Shown: piece after piece, positions 25,771 to 33,506 of the stretch | Position numbering within the stretch: position 1 is the stretch's first letter | How the letters are laid out: every line of letters begins with the position of its first letter | Assembly: GCA_031276865.1 (NCBI GenBank) | Contig: JAISMF010000094.1 | Span: 33,740-97,739, forward strand | Direction of reading: 5' to 3' | Origin: Deltaproteobacteria bacterium | GTDB taxonomy: Bacteria; Desulfobacterota; Desulfarculia; Adiutricales; Adiutricaceae | DNA length: 64,000 bases | Program-made: the position numbers and the translations under genes | Notes under the pieces: model-generated | The model's input: only the letters and a program-made list of their open reading frames with translations | Told to the model about the DNA's origin: nothing | The model's database searches: none

Positions 25771-26822
25771 TTTCATTTCCCCGCCCCTCCCCCCGCCTTG
25801 GCCCCCGTTTTTTCCCGCCCCGCGCCCTCCCAGTTCCCTCCGTATTCCCCCGTTTTTTTCGCCTATCCCCCTCCCGTCGTCTCCCCTTTTCACGCCGATT
25901 CCTCCCTTTCCGCGCGTTTGAAACCACCCCCCGCCCAAATCGGACGCCCCTTGGACACTCTGAGAAAACGACTTGGGAAAATTCACGCTCCTTTCACACC
26001 CGCGGGTGTTTTTTCCGCGGTTTTCCCGCGGCCGTTTTTTTCAGGCTGGCTTGATCATTGTAAATACGGACGAACGATTCGAAAATCCCTCCATCTTTTC
26101 CTCTTATTGAAGCCGCCCGCTCTTTCATCCGGATCCTTTAGCCGTCCGCGCCCCAAATTTTTCAGTTTTTTTCGGCCTTCGCAGGCTCCCTCTCCGGCCT
26201 TCCTCTCTTCGGCAACCTAGGCGATCCGGCGCCCCGGGCCGACCCGGCGCTCCGGACCCGCGCGGATTCGCCTTTTCGCTTTTTTTTTAGCGGATTTAAA
26301 AGCGCCTTTCGCCCTTTCCGGATCCGTTTCGGGAAAAAGCCGCGGCTCTTTTTAAGCCCCGTCCCTCATTCCACCCGAGGTTTTCGGAAGTTTTTTTTCG
26401 CCAAAACCGCGAAGGCGCCTTTATTTCCGGAAGACATTCCCCTTTAAGCGAAAATGAGGCTCCGCTTCATCTTCTTGGGGCGCGGCTTAAATTTTCCTCT
26501 TTAACGAGACCTCGCCTTCGCCGCGAGGCGAAACTCTCGCCTTTTTGCGGAAAAACCGCCTTCCCCCTTGAGGAAAAACCGATTCCCCTCCCGCCGGAGG
26601 GGTAAAGCGCCCCGGGGAGCACGGAAAGAGCGCCGGGAAGGTTCCGGAGAAAGGGCCGCCAAAGGGGGTTTATCAGGTTGAACGCTGATTATGGATTCTT
26701 ACTTATTTTGGCCGCGATTTATCGTTCCGGCGCCGTTTTCCGCGGCTTTCCGCCCTCCCCTTTCGGCCCCGGCCCCCGGAAAGGCCCTTCCGGGGCGGGG
26801 AGGGCTTTTTTTCCCAAAACAA
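25771..26822. other. Non-coding pyrimidine-rich spacer between divergent flagellar operons
   Basis: About 1 kb without a believable gene. The plus strand is strongly biased to C and T, with long C-runs and T-runs and few purines up to ~25900, then mixed GC-rich sequence. Open frames here are composition artefacts: Pro/Ser/Phe-rich on one strand and Arg/Gly/Lys-rich on the other. It is followed by the sigma-54 promoter of flgH. Confidence 0.6.
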
Positions 26823-26838
26823 TGGCACAACGATTGCA
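26823..26838 (+). promoter_or_regulatory. Sigma-54 promoter for flgH and following genes
   Basis: TGGCAC-N5-TTGCA at 26823-26838 with exact GG-N10-GC spacing, 93 bases upstream of the flgH start. It mirrors the sigma-54 site of the divergent fliK operon. Confidence 0.88.
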
Positions 26839-26930
26839 CTACTCACCGCCGGAAGACCCGCGCCCTTTCCGGGCCGGCTGAACAGGGAAAAATCAAACGA
26901 TCCGGAAGAACCAAGCAAAGGATGGAAACA

Positions 26931-27689
26931 ATGGAAAAAAACCTGCACGATCCCATGGACAACAACAGCCTGCTCTTAAAAAGCCTCATCGCCATCGTCA
27001 TACTTATAATGTCCCTTGTATTCTGGGGCTGCTCCAAACCGCTTAGCACCCCCTCCTCTTTGAACAACCAGGAGGCCGCGCTTTTAAACCCGCCGGTCGA
27101 AACCTATCCCACCCCGGCCATCAAGACCGAGGGCTCGCTCTTCTCCGAGGACACCCGTCCGGACTTCTTTTCGGACATGAAGGCCCAAAGGGTGGGGGAC
27201 ATCATCACCATAAACGTGGTGGAGACCTCCCGGGCCACCAAGCAGGCCAACACCTCCACCGGACGCAGTTCCGGCATGAACTCCACGGTGGACAGCCTCT
27301 TCGGGTTGGAAAAACCCGGAACGCTTCCCTCCCCCGGGGGTTTGAACCTCCTCGGCGGCGTGCAGTACTCCTCCCAGTCCCAGTTCACCGCCACCGGCCA
27401 GACCTCCCGCAACGAAAACATCACGGCCAAGGTCTCGGCCCGCATAATCCAGGTGCTCCCCAACGATAATTTGGTGGTCCGCGGATCCCAAGAGATTCTG
27501 GTGAACAACGAAAAGCAGTACATAACCATCCAAGGCGTCGTCAGACCCGCGGACATAGCCACCGACAACACCATTTTAAGCACCTACCTGGCGGACGCCA
27601 GGATCGAGTACACGGGCAAGGGCGATCTCTCCAACAAGCAGCGGGAGGGCTGGCTCACCAGGCTCATCGACACCATTTGGCCCTTCTAA
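26931..27689 (+). CDS. flgH: Flagellar L-ring lipoprotein FlgH
   Basis: Outer-membrane ring around the rod. The N-terminal membrane segment ends in a lipobox-like LVFWGC with Cys34 as lipidation site; the Trp at -2 is unusual. The body has the FlgH pattern: RVGDIITINVVETSRATKQA, ITAKVSARIIQVLPNDNLVV and VRPADIATDNTILSTYLADA. I start at 26931 (252 aa) because AAAGGA lies eight bases before this ATG; other in-frame ATGs upstream have no such site. First gene of a plus-strand flagellar cluster. Confidence 0.95.
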   Translation: MEKNLHDPMDNNSLLLKSLIAIVILIMSLVFWGCSKPLSTPSSLNNQEAALLNPPVETYPTPAIKTEGSLFSEDTRPDFFSDMKAQRVGDIITINVVETSRATKQANTSTGRSSGMNSTVDSLFGLEKPGTLPSPGGLNLLGGVQYSSQSQFTATGQTSRNENITAKVSARIIQVLPNDNLVVRGSQEILVNNEKQYITIQGVVRPADIATDNTILSTYLADARIEYTGKGDLSNKQREGWLTRLIDTIWPF

Positions 27690-27746
27690 GGGCTCCGAAA
27701 CAAAGGCCGGAAACTCTTCCGGCGACTCCACGAAGCGGAGGTTTCC

Positions 27747-28859
27747 ATGCCGCGGCTGAAAAAAAGCGTCCCGGTCCTTTTAACCGCCATTTTGATCCCC
27801 CTCATCCTATCCGGGGCGGCCCACGCCATCCGCCTCAAGGAGCTCGCCACCTTCGAGGGGGTGAGGGTGAACCAGATCTTGGGCTACGGCCTGGTGGTGG
27901 GTCTAAACGGCACCGGCGACAAGGATCAGACGGGCTTCACCCGCCAGAGCCTCTCCAACCTTTTGAAGAGGATGGACGTCTCCGTGGCCCCTTCCGCCCT
28001 CAAGGTGAAAAACGTGGCCGCCGTCATGGTGACGGCGGATCTGCCGCCCTTCGTGAAGCCAGGCACCAAGATAGACATCCTGGTCTCCTCTTTGGGCGAC
28101 TCCACCTCGCTGCAGGGAGGCACCCTTCTCATAACCTCCCTGAAAGGCATGGACGGCGAGGTCTACGCCATGGCCCAGGGCCCGCTTTCGGTGGGGGGCT
28201 TCGCCATCACCGGCCAGGCCGCCTCGGTGCAAAAAAACCACCCCACGGTGGCCCGGGTGGTGCAGGGGGCCACGGTGGAAAGGGAGGTGCCCATCCGCTG
28301 GCAGGGGAAGGACACCTTGACGGTGAAGCTGGGCCAACCCGATTTCACCACCGCGGCCCGGGCCGCCGAGGCCATAAACGAGGTCCTCCCCGGGGCGGCG
28401 GCCAGACCCCTGGACGCCTCCACGGTGGAACTGAGGGTGCCCGCCAACTTCAAGGAGAACCTGGCCGTTTTGGTGGCCGACCTTGAGAACGTGAACATCG
28501 AGCCCGACGCCGTCGGGAAGGTGATCATAGACGAGCGCACCGGCACCGTGGTGGTGGGCGAGAACGTCAAGCTCTCCACCGTGGCCGTGGCCCACGGAAA
28601 CCTCTCGGTGCAGATAAGGGAGGGCGTGGACGTGAATCAGCCCGGCCCCTTCGGCGGAGGCGAGACGGTGGAGAACCCCGAAACCGATATAAACGTGGAG
28701 GAGGGGGCCGATCAGGTGCTCCTAATCGAGCGCTCCACCAACATTAACGACGTGGTGAAGGCCCTAAACGCCATCGGGGTCACGCCTAGGGATCTCATCA
28801 TGATCTTCCAGGCCATCAAGGCGGCCGGAGCTTTGCACGGAGAGCTGGAGATAATCTAG
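27747..28859 (+). CDS. flgI: Flagellar P-ring protein FlgI
   Basis: Periplasmic ring protein. Signal peptide of ~27 residues ending in GAAHA. The mature part begins IRLKELATFEGVRVNQILGY, the usual FlgI start, and continues with GYGLVVGLNGTGDKDQT and the C-terminal DLIMIFQAIKAAGALHGELE. Normal length (370 aa). GGAGG five bases before the ATG. Confidence 0.96.
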   Translation: MPRLKKSVPVLLTAILIPLILSGAAHAIRLKELATFEGVRVNQILGYGLVVGLNGTGDKDQTGFTRQSLSNLLKRMDVSVAPSALKVKNVAAVMVTADLPPFVKPGTKIDILVSSLGDSTSLQGGTLLITSLKGMDGEVYAMAQGPLSVGGFAITGQAASVQKNHPTVARVVQGATVEREVPIRWQGKDTLTVKLGQPDFTTAARAAEAINEVLPGAAARPLDASTVELRVPANFKENLAVLVADLENVNIEPDAVGKVIIDERTGTVVVGENVKLSTVAVAHGNLSVQIREGVDVNQPGPFGGGETVENPETDINVEEGADQVLLIERSTNINDVVKALNAIGVTPRDLIMIFQAIKAAGALHGELEII

Positions 28860-28880
28860 CGTCATTCGAGGTTTTTCACC

Positions 28881-29594
28881 ATGAGCGTCATCGGCGATTA
28901 CAAGGGAATAGACAACCGGGACATAAGACCCTTGCGGGGGGGGGCCGCGGGCAAAGCCCCCGCCTCCGGCGGGGGTAAGCCCATGGTTTTCAGCGTGGAG
29001 GAGTTCCGGAACGGAATCAACATCGGAAGCCCCGACGGCGCGGGAACGAAAACCCCCGGATCCGATCCCTTAGCCGAAGGGGAAAAAACTTCGCCGGAGG
29101 ACGCCCTCCCCCGGCCCTACCGGGGACGCTCCGCCGTTCCCAAGAGCTACCTGGCCGCCCGCTCCGGGGGCGGACTTTCCGAGGAGCAGCAGATAGCCAA
29201 GCTCCAGAAGATCCGCGAATCCGCCCAGGAATACGAGGGCATGCTCATGAACGAGCTGATAAAGAGCATGCGCCAAAATCCCCTGACGAAAACCCCCGGC
29301 TCCGACACCTACAGCGAGATAGCGGAAAAACCCTTCACCGCCGCCTTGACCGCGGCCGGCGGGCTAGGGCTCGCGGACAGGATCGTGGAGGACGTGGCCC
29401 GCCAGGAGGGACTCACGGAAACCCTGGAACGACACCCGGAGATCATGGGCCCCAACTGGAACCCCAAGATTTCGCCCTCGCGGATGTACAAACCCGTGAA
29501 TCGGGAAGACCCGGAGCCGACGGTCTTCCGCCGGGCCCCCGATCTTAAGGAGGGCGCGGGGGACGGCGCCCCGGACCCGCCTAAGGGATCTTGA
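28881..29594 (+). CDS. flgJ: Rod-binding protein FlgJ (without muramidase domain)
   Basis: The rod-cap domain lies at residues ~95-175: QEYEGMLMNELIKSMRQN, then a conserved GLGLADRIVED near its end. There is no C-terminal peptidoglycan hydrolase domain, so another enzyme must open the cell wall. The N-terminal ~90 residues and the last ~45 are low-complexity. A run of nine G (28936-28944) lies near codon 20. GAGG precedes the ATG, 21 bases after flgI. Confidence 0.88.
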   Translation: MSVIGDYKGIDNRDIRPLRGGAAGKAPASGGGKPMVFSVEEFRNGINIGSPDGAGTKTPGSDPLAEGEKTSPEDALPRPYRGRSAVPKSYLAARSGGGLSEEQQIAKLQKIRESAQEYEGMLMNELIKSMRQNPLTKTPGSDTYSEIAEKPFTAALTAAGGLGLADRIVEDVARQEGLTETLERHPEIMGPNWNPKISPSRMYKPVNREDPEPTVFRRAPDLKEGAGDGAPDPPKGS

Positions 29595-29767
29595 ACCGCG
29601 AAGCGCCCCGAACGCCTTTTCCCGGCCGCCATCCCCCCCTAAAGCGGCCCCGGGCGGCCTAAAGTCTTAAAGACGCGGACGCTTCGCGGAAGAAAGCCCG
29701 CGTATTTGGAAAGCCCTCGATAAACGTAAAAGCCTTGAAATCGTAAAAAGCCTGGAGGAGCGCCCCC

Positions 29768-30280
29768 ATGGATCTGACCATAATTCAAAAACTGGAAGAA
29801 GAGCTCAATTCCCACCTGGAACGCTACCGGGAGCTGATCGATTTTCTGGAAAAGGAGAAGAGATATCTCATCAACATGGACCTGGACGGCCTCCTGCGGC
29901 TCTCCCGGCTCAAAGAGGAGCTGGCGAAAAAGATCATGGCCGGAGAACCCTCCTTTCGGGACAGCCTCTCCATGGCCGGGGCCATGCTGGGGCTCAAATC
30001 CGAAAAACCCACCTTAGCCGAGGTGGCCAAAGGCTGCCCCCTTCCCTTTTCCAACCGCCTGGCGGACGGGGCCATAACCCTGGCGGGCCTCAAAAACCGG
30101 ATCTTGAGGGAAAACGAGCAGGCCAAACGCTTCGTGGAGGAGTCGCTGGATCTGGTGACCGAGTCCATCAACATCCTCTCCGGCGCCAATCAGCTGAAGG
30201 GCGAATCCTACGCCAGCGACGGGAAAAAGGAGAAGGGCGTGAAAAAGGCCCTTCCCGCCAAACTCTCCCGCGACGTCTGA
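29768..30280 (+). CDS. flgN: FlgN-type flagellar export chaperone
   Basis: 170-residue, mainly helical protein of the FlgN family, which protects the hook-junction proteins FlgK and FlgL before export. Long amphipathic helices at residues 5-55 (KLEEELNSHLERYRELIDFL) and 100-140, and a C-terminal basic tail. GGAGGAG precedes the ATG. Its place directly before flgK fits its clients. No FlgM anti-sigma factor was found next to it. The family call rests on pattern and position. Confidence 0.75.
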   Translation: MDLTIIQKLEEELNSHLERYRELIDFLEKEKRYLINMDLDGLLRLSRLKEELAKKIMAGEPSFRDSLSMAGAMLGLKSEKPTLAEVAKGCPLPFSNRLADGAITLAGLKNRILRENEQAKRFVEESLDLVTESINILSGANQLKGESYASDGKKEKGVKKALPAKLSRDV

Positions 30281-30394
30281 GACGGGCGAGGGCCCGCGGG
30301 GGAACGGAAGCTTTCAGATAAGGGCGAATTTGAAGAAGGCGCAAGCCGGATATGGGTTCGCGGTTTACAAAGGCGGGACGCTTTTTAAAGGCGC

Positions 30395-30472
30395 TTTTCA
30401 AGGCTGATTTTCCAGGCTGATTTTCCAGGCTGTTTTTCAAGGCGGATTTTCCAGGCGGATTTCAAAGGCGGA
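30395..30472 (+). repeat. Six tandem copies of a 13-base unit
   Basis: Six head-to-tail units of TTTTCCAGGCTGA (variants: CA for CC, GCGGA for GCTGA), with exact 13-base period over 78 bases, between flgN and flgK and ending 86 bases before the flgK start. Non-coding; exact periodicity shows recent slippage. Confidence 0.92.
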
Positions 30473-30558
30473 AAAGGTATTAAAAGACCGGTTTAAACGG
30501 AACCCACGGAAACGACAACCGAATAAAAGTTCCGAAACGGTCGCGAAAAGGGCGGATT

Positions 30559-33093
30559 ATGGGCATCTCCTCATCCATGTACGTCTCCTTAACCGGCATG
30601 CGCATGTCGCAGGCCGCCATGGAAACGGCGTCGCACAACATAGCCAACGTGAACACCCCGGGCTACTCCAGGCAGAGGGTGAACCTCGCCACCCTGCCCT
30701 CCCAGAACGCCACCTACGGGCAGCTGGGCTTGGGCGTCACGGCGAACAACGTCGTGCGCTACCACGACGAGTTTTTAACCCGCAGCATCATCATGACGGG
30801 CTCCACCCTGGGCCACCACGTGGCCTTGAAAAACCAGATGGACAATTTGGAGGTCTTCTACAACGAATCCGCCGGAAACGGCATAAACGCCGCCATGAAC
30901 GAGTTTTTCGCCTCCTTCGACCAGCTGGCCTCGGAGGCCAACAACGAGCCTTTCCGGGAGGAGCTCATCGAATACGCCCAGAGCCTCACCACCCAGCTCG
31001 CCTTCAGGCGGGCGGAGATGGACGAGCTCAAGGTGGACACCAACAAGCGGATAGACGACGCCGTGAAGGAGGTGAACAAGCTCATAGCCGAGATCGCGAC
31101 CCTCAACCAGGAGATAACGGTGGCCGAGGACCCCGAGCTGAATAGGGAGGCGAACGATCTAAGGGACACCCGCGAGGAGCTCACCCGCCAGCTGGGCGAG
31201 TACATGAACATAGAGTTCTACGAGGACCCCCAGGACGGCCAGTGGACCATAACCACGGGAACGGGCATCCCCCTGGTTTTGAAAACCAGGGATTTCCCCG
31301 TGATCACGAACACCGACCCCGCGGGGGACGTCTCCCTCCACACCACCCACAACGACTACTGGATGGAGGATATAACCGGCCAGATTAAGGAGGGCGCCAT
31401 CGGGGGCTATCTGAAATTCCGAGACGAGGTCCTGGAGGAGTACTACCGGGAGTACGACTCCTTCGTGGACGGCTTCATCTTCCAGGCCAACAACCAGCAC
31501 GCCCAGGGGGCGGGGCTCTCCCTTTACACGGAGACCGTCGCGACCACCGACGTCTCCAACCTCTGCTACAACGAGATAGAGTTCCCCGGGGACGACAACA
31601 ACCTCCTCATAAGCTCGCTCGTGCCCCATTTGAAATCGAGCGAGCCCTACGACCCCTACTCGGATCCGGAGAACATCGAGATCCGCTTCGTCAAAAACGC
31701 CAACGTGAGCTCGGAGATCGCCTCCCAGGTGGTCTTCAACGACGATCCGGGGAGGATGAAGTGGGAGATAACCGTGACGCTCCCCGTGGACTCCCTGGGA
31801 AACGTGACCGTGACCGCGAAGGAGCTCGCCGCCTACATAAACTCGGAGACCTCGCAGAGCCCCACCGAAGGAAACCCCTTCCTCCCCCCCCGCACCACCA
31901 ACTGGAAGATAGGGGACTTCATCGGCGCCACCTCGGTTTTCAACCAATCCGACACCGGCAGGGTGAACTTTCCCGGACCCACCTTCCCCCCGGGCCAATC
32001 CGAGCGGCCCTTTTACACCCTCTCCAAGGCCCTTAAACACACCGCCCCCCAGGGCCGCCACCTCTCCTACGGAACGGAGCGCGCCGAGCTCGCCACCACC
32101 CTCATCCACACGGATAACGACGTTATCTACCGGGCCGTGGAAAAAGGCGCGGGCGGCGACGCCGTGGCCGTGGAGTACAAAAACCTGGGCGCCAACCGGG
32201 ACCTCGAGGTGAACGTGACCACGGCCGACGACGGAACCCGGCTCATAAGCGTCACCCTGGGCACCGACGCCAACGGAAACATCGTGACCAACGCGGGCGA
32301 CATCGTGACGGCCGTGAACAACCACCACCTCGCTAGAACCCTGGTCACGGCGGAAACCCCCAAGGAGGAGACGGGTCTCGGGCTGGTTACCGAAATGGAG
32401 AAGACCTACCTCAGCCGGGCGGGCTACTTCACGGTGGTCACATACCCCGAGGGGGGCGAGCCCATGTTCCACAAAGTGACGGTCACCCCCGACGACACCT
32501 TGGAAGACGTGGTGCGGGAGCTCTCCGACATACCCGGCATCAGGGTGGAGAACATAACCGACCGCCACGGCAAGGACACCTTGAGGCTGGTGGCCGACGA
32601 CGGCTACCAATACGGCTTCGCCGGAGACTCCTCCGGCGCCCTGGCCGTTTTGGGGATAAACACCCTCTTCACCGGCTCGACCGGCTCCGACGCCGGGGTG
32701 AACCGGCAGCTTATAGACAACCGGAACCTCATTAACGCCGGCCACATCAACTCCAACGGCGTCTTCGCCCAGGGCGACAACACGAACGCCTTGGAAATGG
32801 CGGATCTGCAGCAAAAGCGCTTCTCGTTCTACCATCAGGAATCCGCCACCTTCGACGCCATGTTCAACAGCATCTACTCCAACATCGGCGCCACCGCCCA
32901 GGGGATCACCCGCGACTACGAGTTCACCGAGGGGGTGGCGACCCAGCTGCAGAACCGCCAGGACTCCATCGCCGGAGTGAACCTGGACGAGGAGCTCGCG
33001 GACGTTTTAAGGTTTCAGTACATGTACCAGGCCTCGGCGAAAATGATATCCACCATCGACACCATGATGGAGACCCTCCTGGCCATGAGGTAA
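30559..33093 (+). CDS. flgK: Enlarged flagellar hook-associated protein 1 (FlgK)
   Basis: Joins hook and filament. The N-terminal signature is SHNIANVNTPGYSRQRVNLA and the coiled-coil D1 region spans residues ~80-215. The C-terminal end is GVNLDEELADVLRFQYMYQA with a final TMMETLLAMR. At 844 residues it is longer than the usual 450-650. The excess lies at about 330-605 and contains two copies of a ~93-residue beta-rich repeat (336-430 and 508-600) that also occurs in FlgL. A C8 tract (31884-31891) lies in the coding sequence. Export partner FlgN is encoded just upstream. Confidence 0.95.
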   Translation: MGISSSMYVSLTGMRMSQAAMETASHNIANVNTPGYSRQRVNLATLPSQNATYGQLGLGVTANNVVRYHDEFLTRSIIMTGSTLGHHVALKNQMDNLEVFYNESAGNGINAAMNEFFASFDQLASEANNEPFREELIEYAQSLTTQLAFRRAEMDELKVDTNKRIDDAVKEVNKLIAEIATLNQEITVAEDPELNREANDLRDTREELTRQLGEYMNIEFYEDPQDGQWTITTGTGIPLVLKTRDFPVITNTDPAGDVSLHTTHNDYWMEDITGQIKEGAIGGYLKFRDEVLEEYYREYDSFVDGFIFQANNQHAQGAGLSLYTETVATTDVSNLCYNEIEFPGDDNNLLISSLVPHLKSSEPYDPYSDPENIEIRFVKNANVSSEIASQVVFNDDPGRMKWEITVTLPVDSLGNVTVTAKELAAYINSETSQSPTEGNPFLPPRTTNWKIGDFIGATSVFNQSDTGRVNFPGPTFPPGQSERPFYTLSKALKHTAPQGRHLSYGTERAELATTLIHTDNDVIYRAVEKGAGGDAVAVEYKNLGANRDLEVNVTTADDGTRLISVTLGTDANGNIVTNAGDIVTAVNNHHLARTLVTAETPKEETGLGLVTEMEKTYLSRAGYFTVVTYPEGGEPMFHKVTVTPDDTLEDVVRELSDIPGIRVENITDRHGKDTLRLVADDGYQYGFAGDSSGALAVLGINTLFTGSTGSDAGVNRQLIDNRNLINAGHINSNGVFAQGDNTNALEMADLQQKRFSFYHQESATFDAMFNSIYSNIGATAQGITRDYEFTEGVATQLQNRQDSIAGVNLDEELADVLRFQYMYQASAKMISTIDTMMETLLAMR

Positions 33094-33113
33094 AAGGAAA
33101 CGCGTTTAAAGGC

Positions 33114-33190
33114 GGCTTTTAAAGGATCCATTCGATTCCCGCCTTTTAAAGGATTTACCCGCGGGCCGGCTTTTAAAGGATCCATTCGAT
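33114..33190 (+). repeat. 23-base direct repeat rich in TTTTAAA
   Basis: GGCTTTTAAAGGATCCATTCGAT occurs at 33114-33136 and again at 33168-33190, with further partial GGCTTTTAAA copies around it (33141, 33195, 33208). It fills the flgK-orf86 gap. Confidence 0.9.
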
Positions 33191-33245
33191 GGCCGGCTTT
33201 TAAAAGCGGCTTTTAAAGACCGCCGAAAAAAAAGGGAGGGACCGG

Positions 33246-33506
33246 GTGGCGAAAAAAGAAGACGGAAGCGAACGCGCGGCGGGAAAGAAAGGCGTGAAGG
33301 CGAAGATGGAACTCCAACACCCCCCCGGGGAGCTTAAAAACCACTTCCTGGAAGTGACCGAAACCGCCCGCATCCTTAAAGTGAACGACCACTTAAGCAT
33401 GGTGGAGATAAACCGGAACGTCTTCACGGTGGAGATCATAGACGGCGCCGGAATCCTTGAACGCCGCCGAAACGACCGAGAAGAGCCGGACGGAGAAGAC
33501 ATATGA
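33246..33506 (+). CDS. Small protein coupled to flgL
   Basis: 86 residues, GTG start with GGGAGG six bases upstream. Its stop codon overlaps the flgL ATG (ATGA at 33503-33506), so the two are translationally coupled. The N-terminal third is Lys/Gly-rich; residues ~35-72 form an amphipathic pattern (HFLEVTETARILKVNDHLSM, then NVFTVEIIDG). The family is not recognised. The usual genes next to flgL (csrA, fliW) do not match it. A role in FlgL production or hook-filament assembly is inferred from position only. Confidence 0.6.
   Translation: MAKKEDGSERAAGKKGVKAKMELQHPPGELKNHFLEVTETARILKVNDHLSMVEINRNVFTVEIIDGAGILERRRNDREEPDGEDI

Noticed and set aside
25613..25927. Lys/Arg/Gly-rich open frame on the minus strand
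   Set aside because: It is the translation of the CTCCGCTTTTT repeat and polypyrimidine tract; no start signal.
30395..30472. CRISPR array
   Set aside because: Units are 13 bases, contiguous and without spacers; it is a simple tandem repeat. No cas genes are present.
31159..32835. 558-codon open frame antisense to flgK
   Set aside because: Val/Gly/His-rich shadow frame opposite a conserved flagellar gene.
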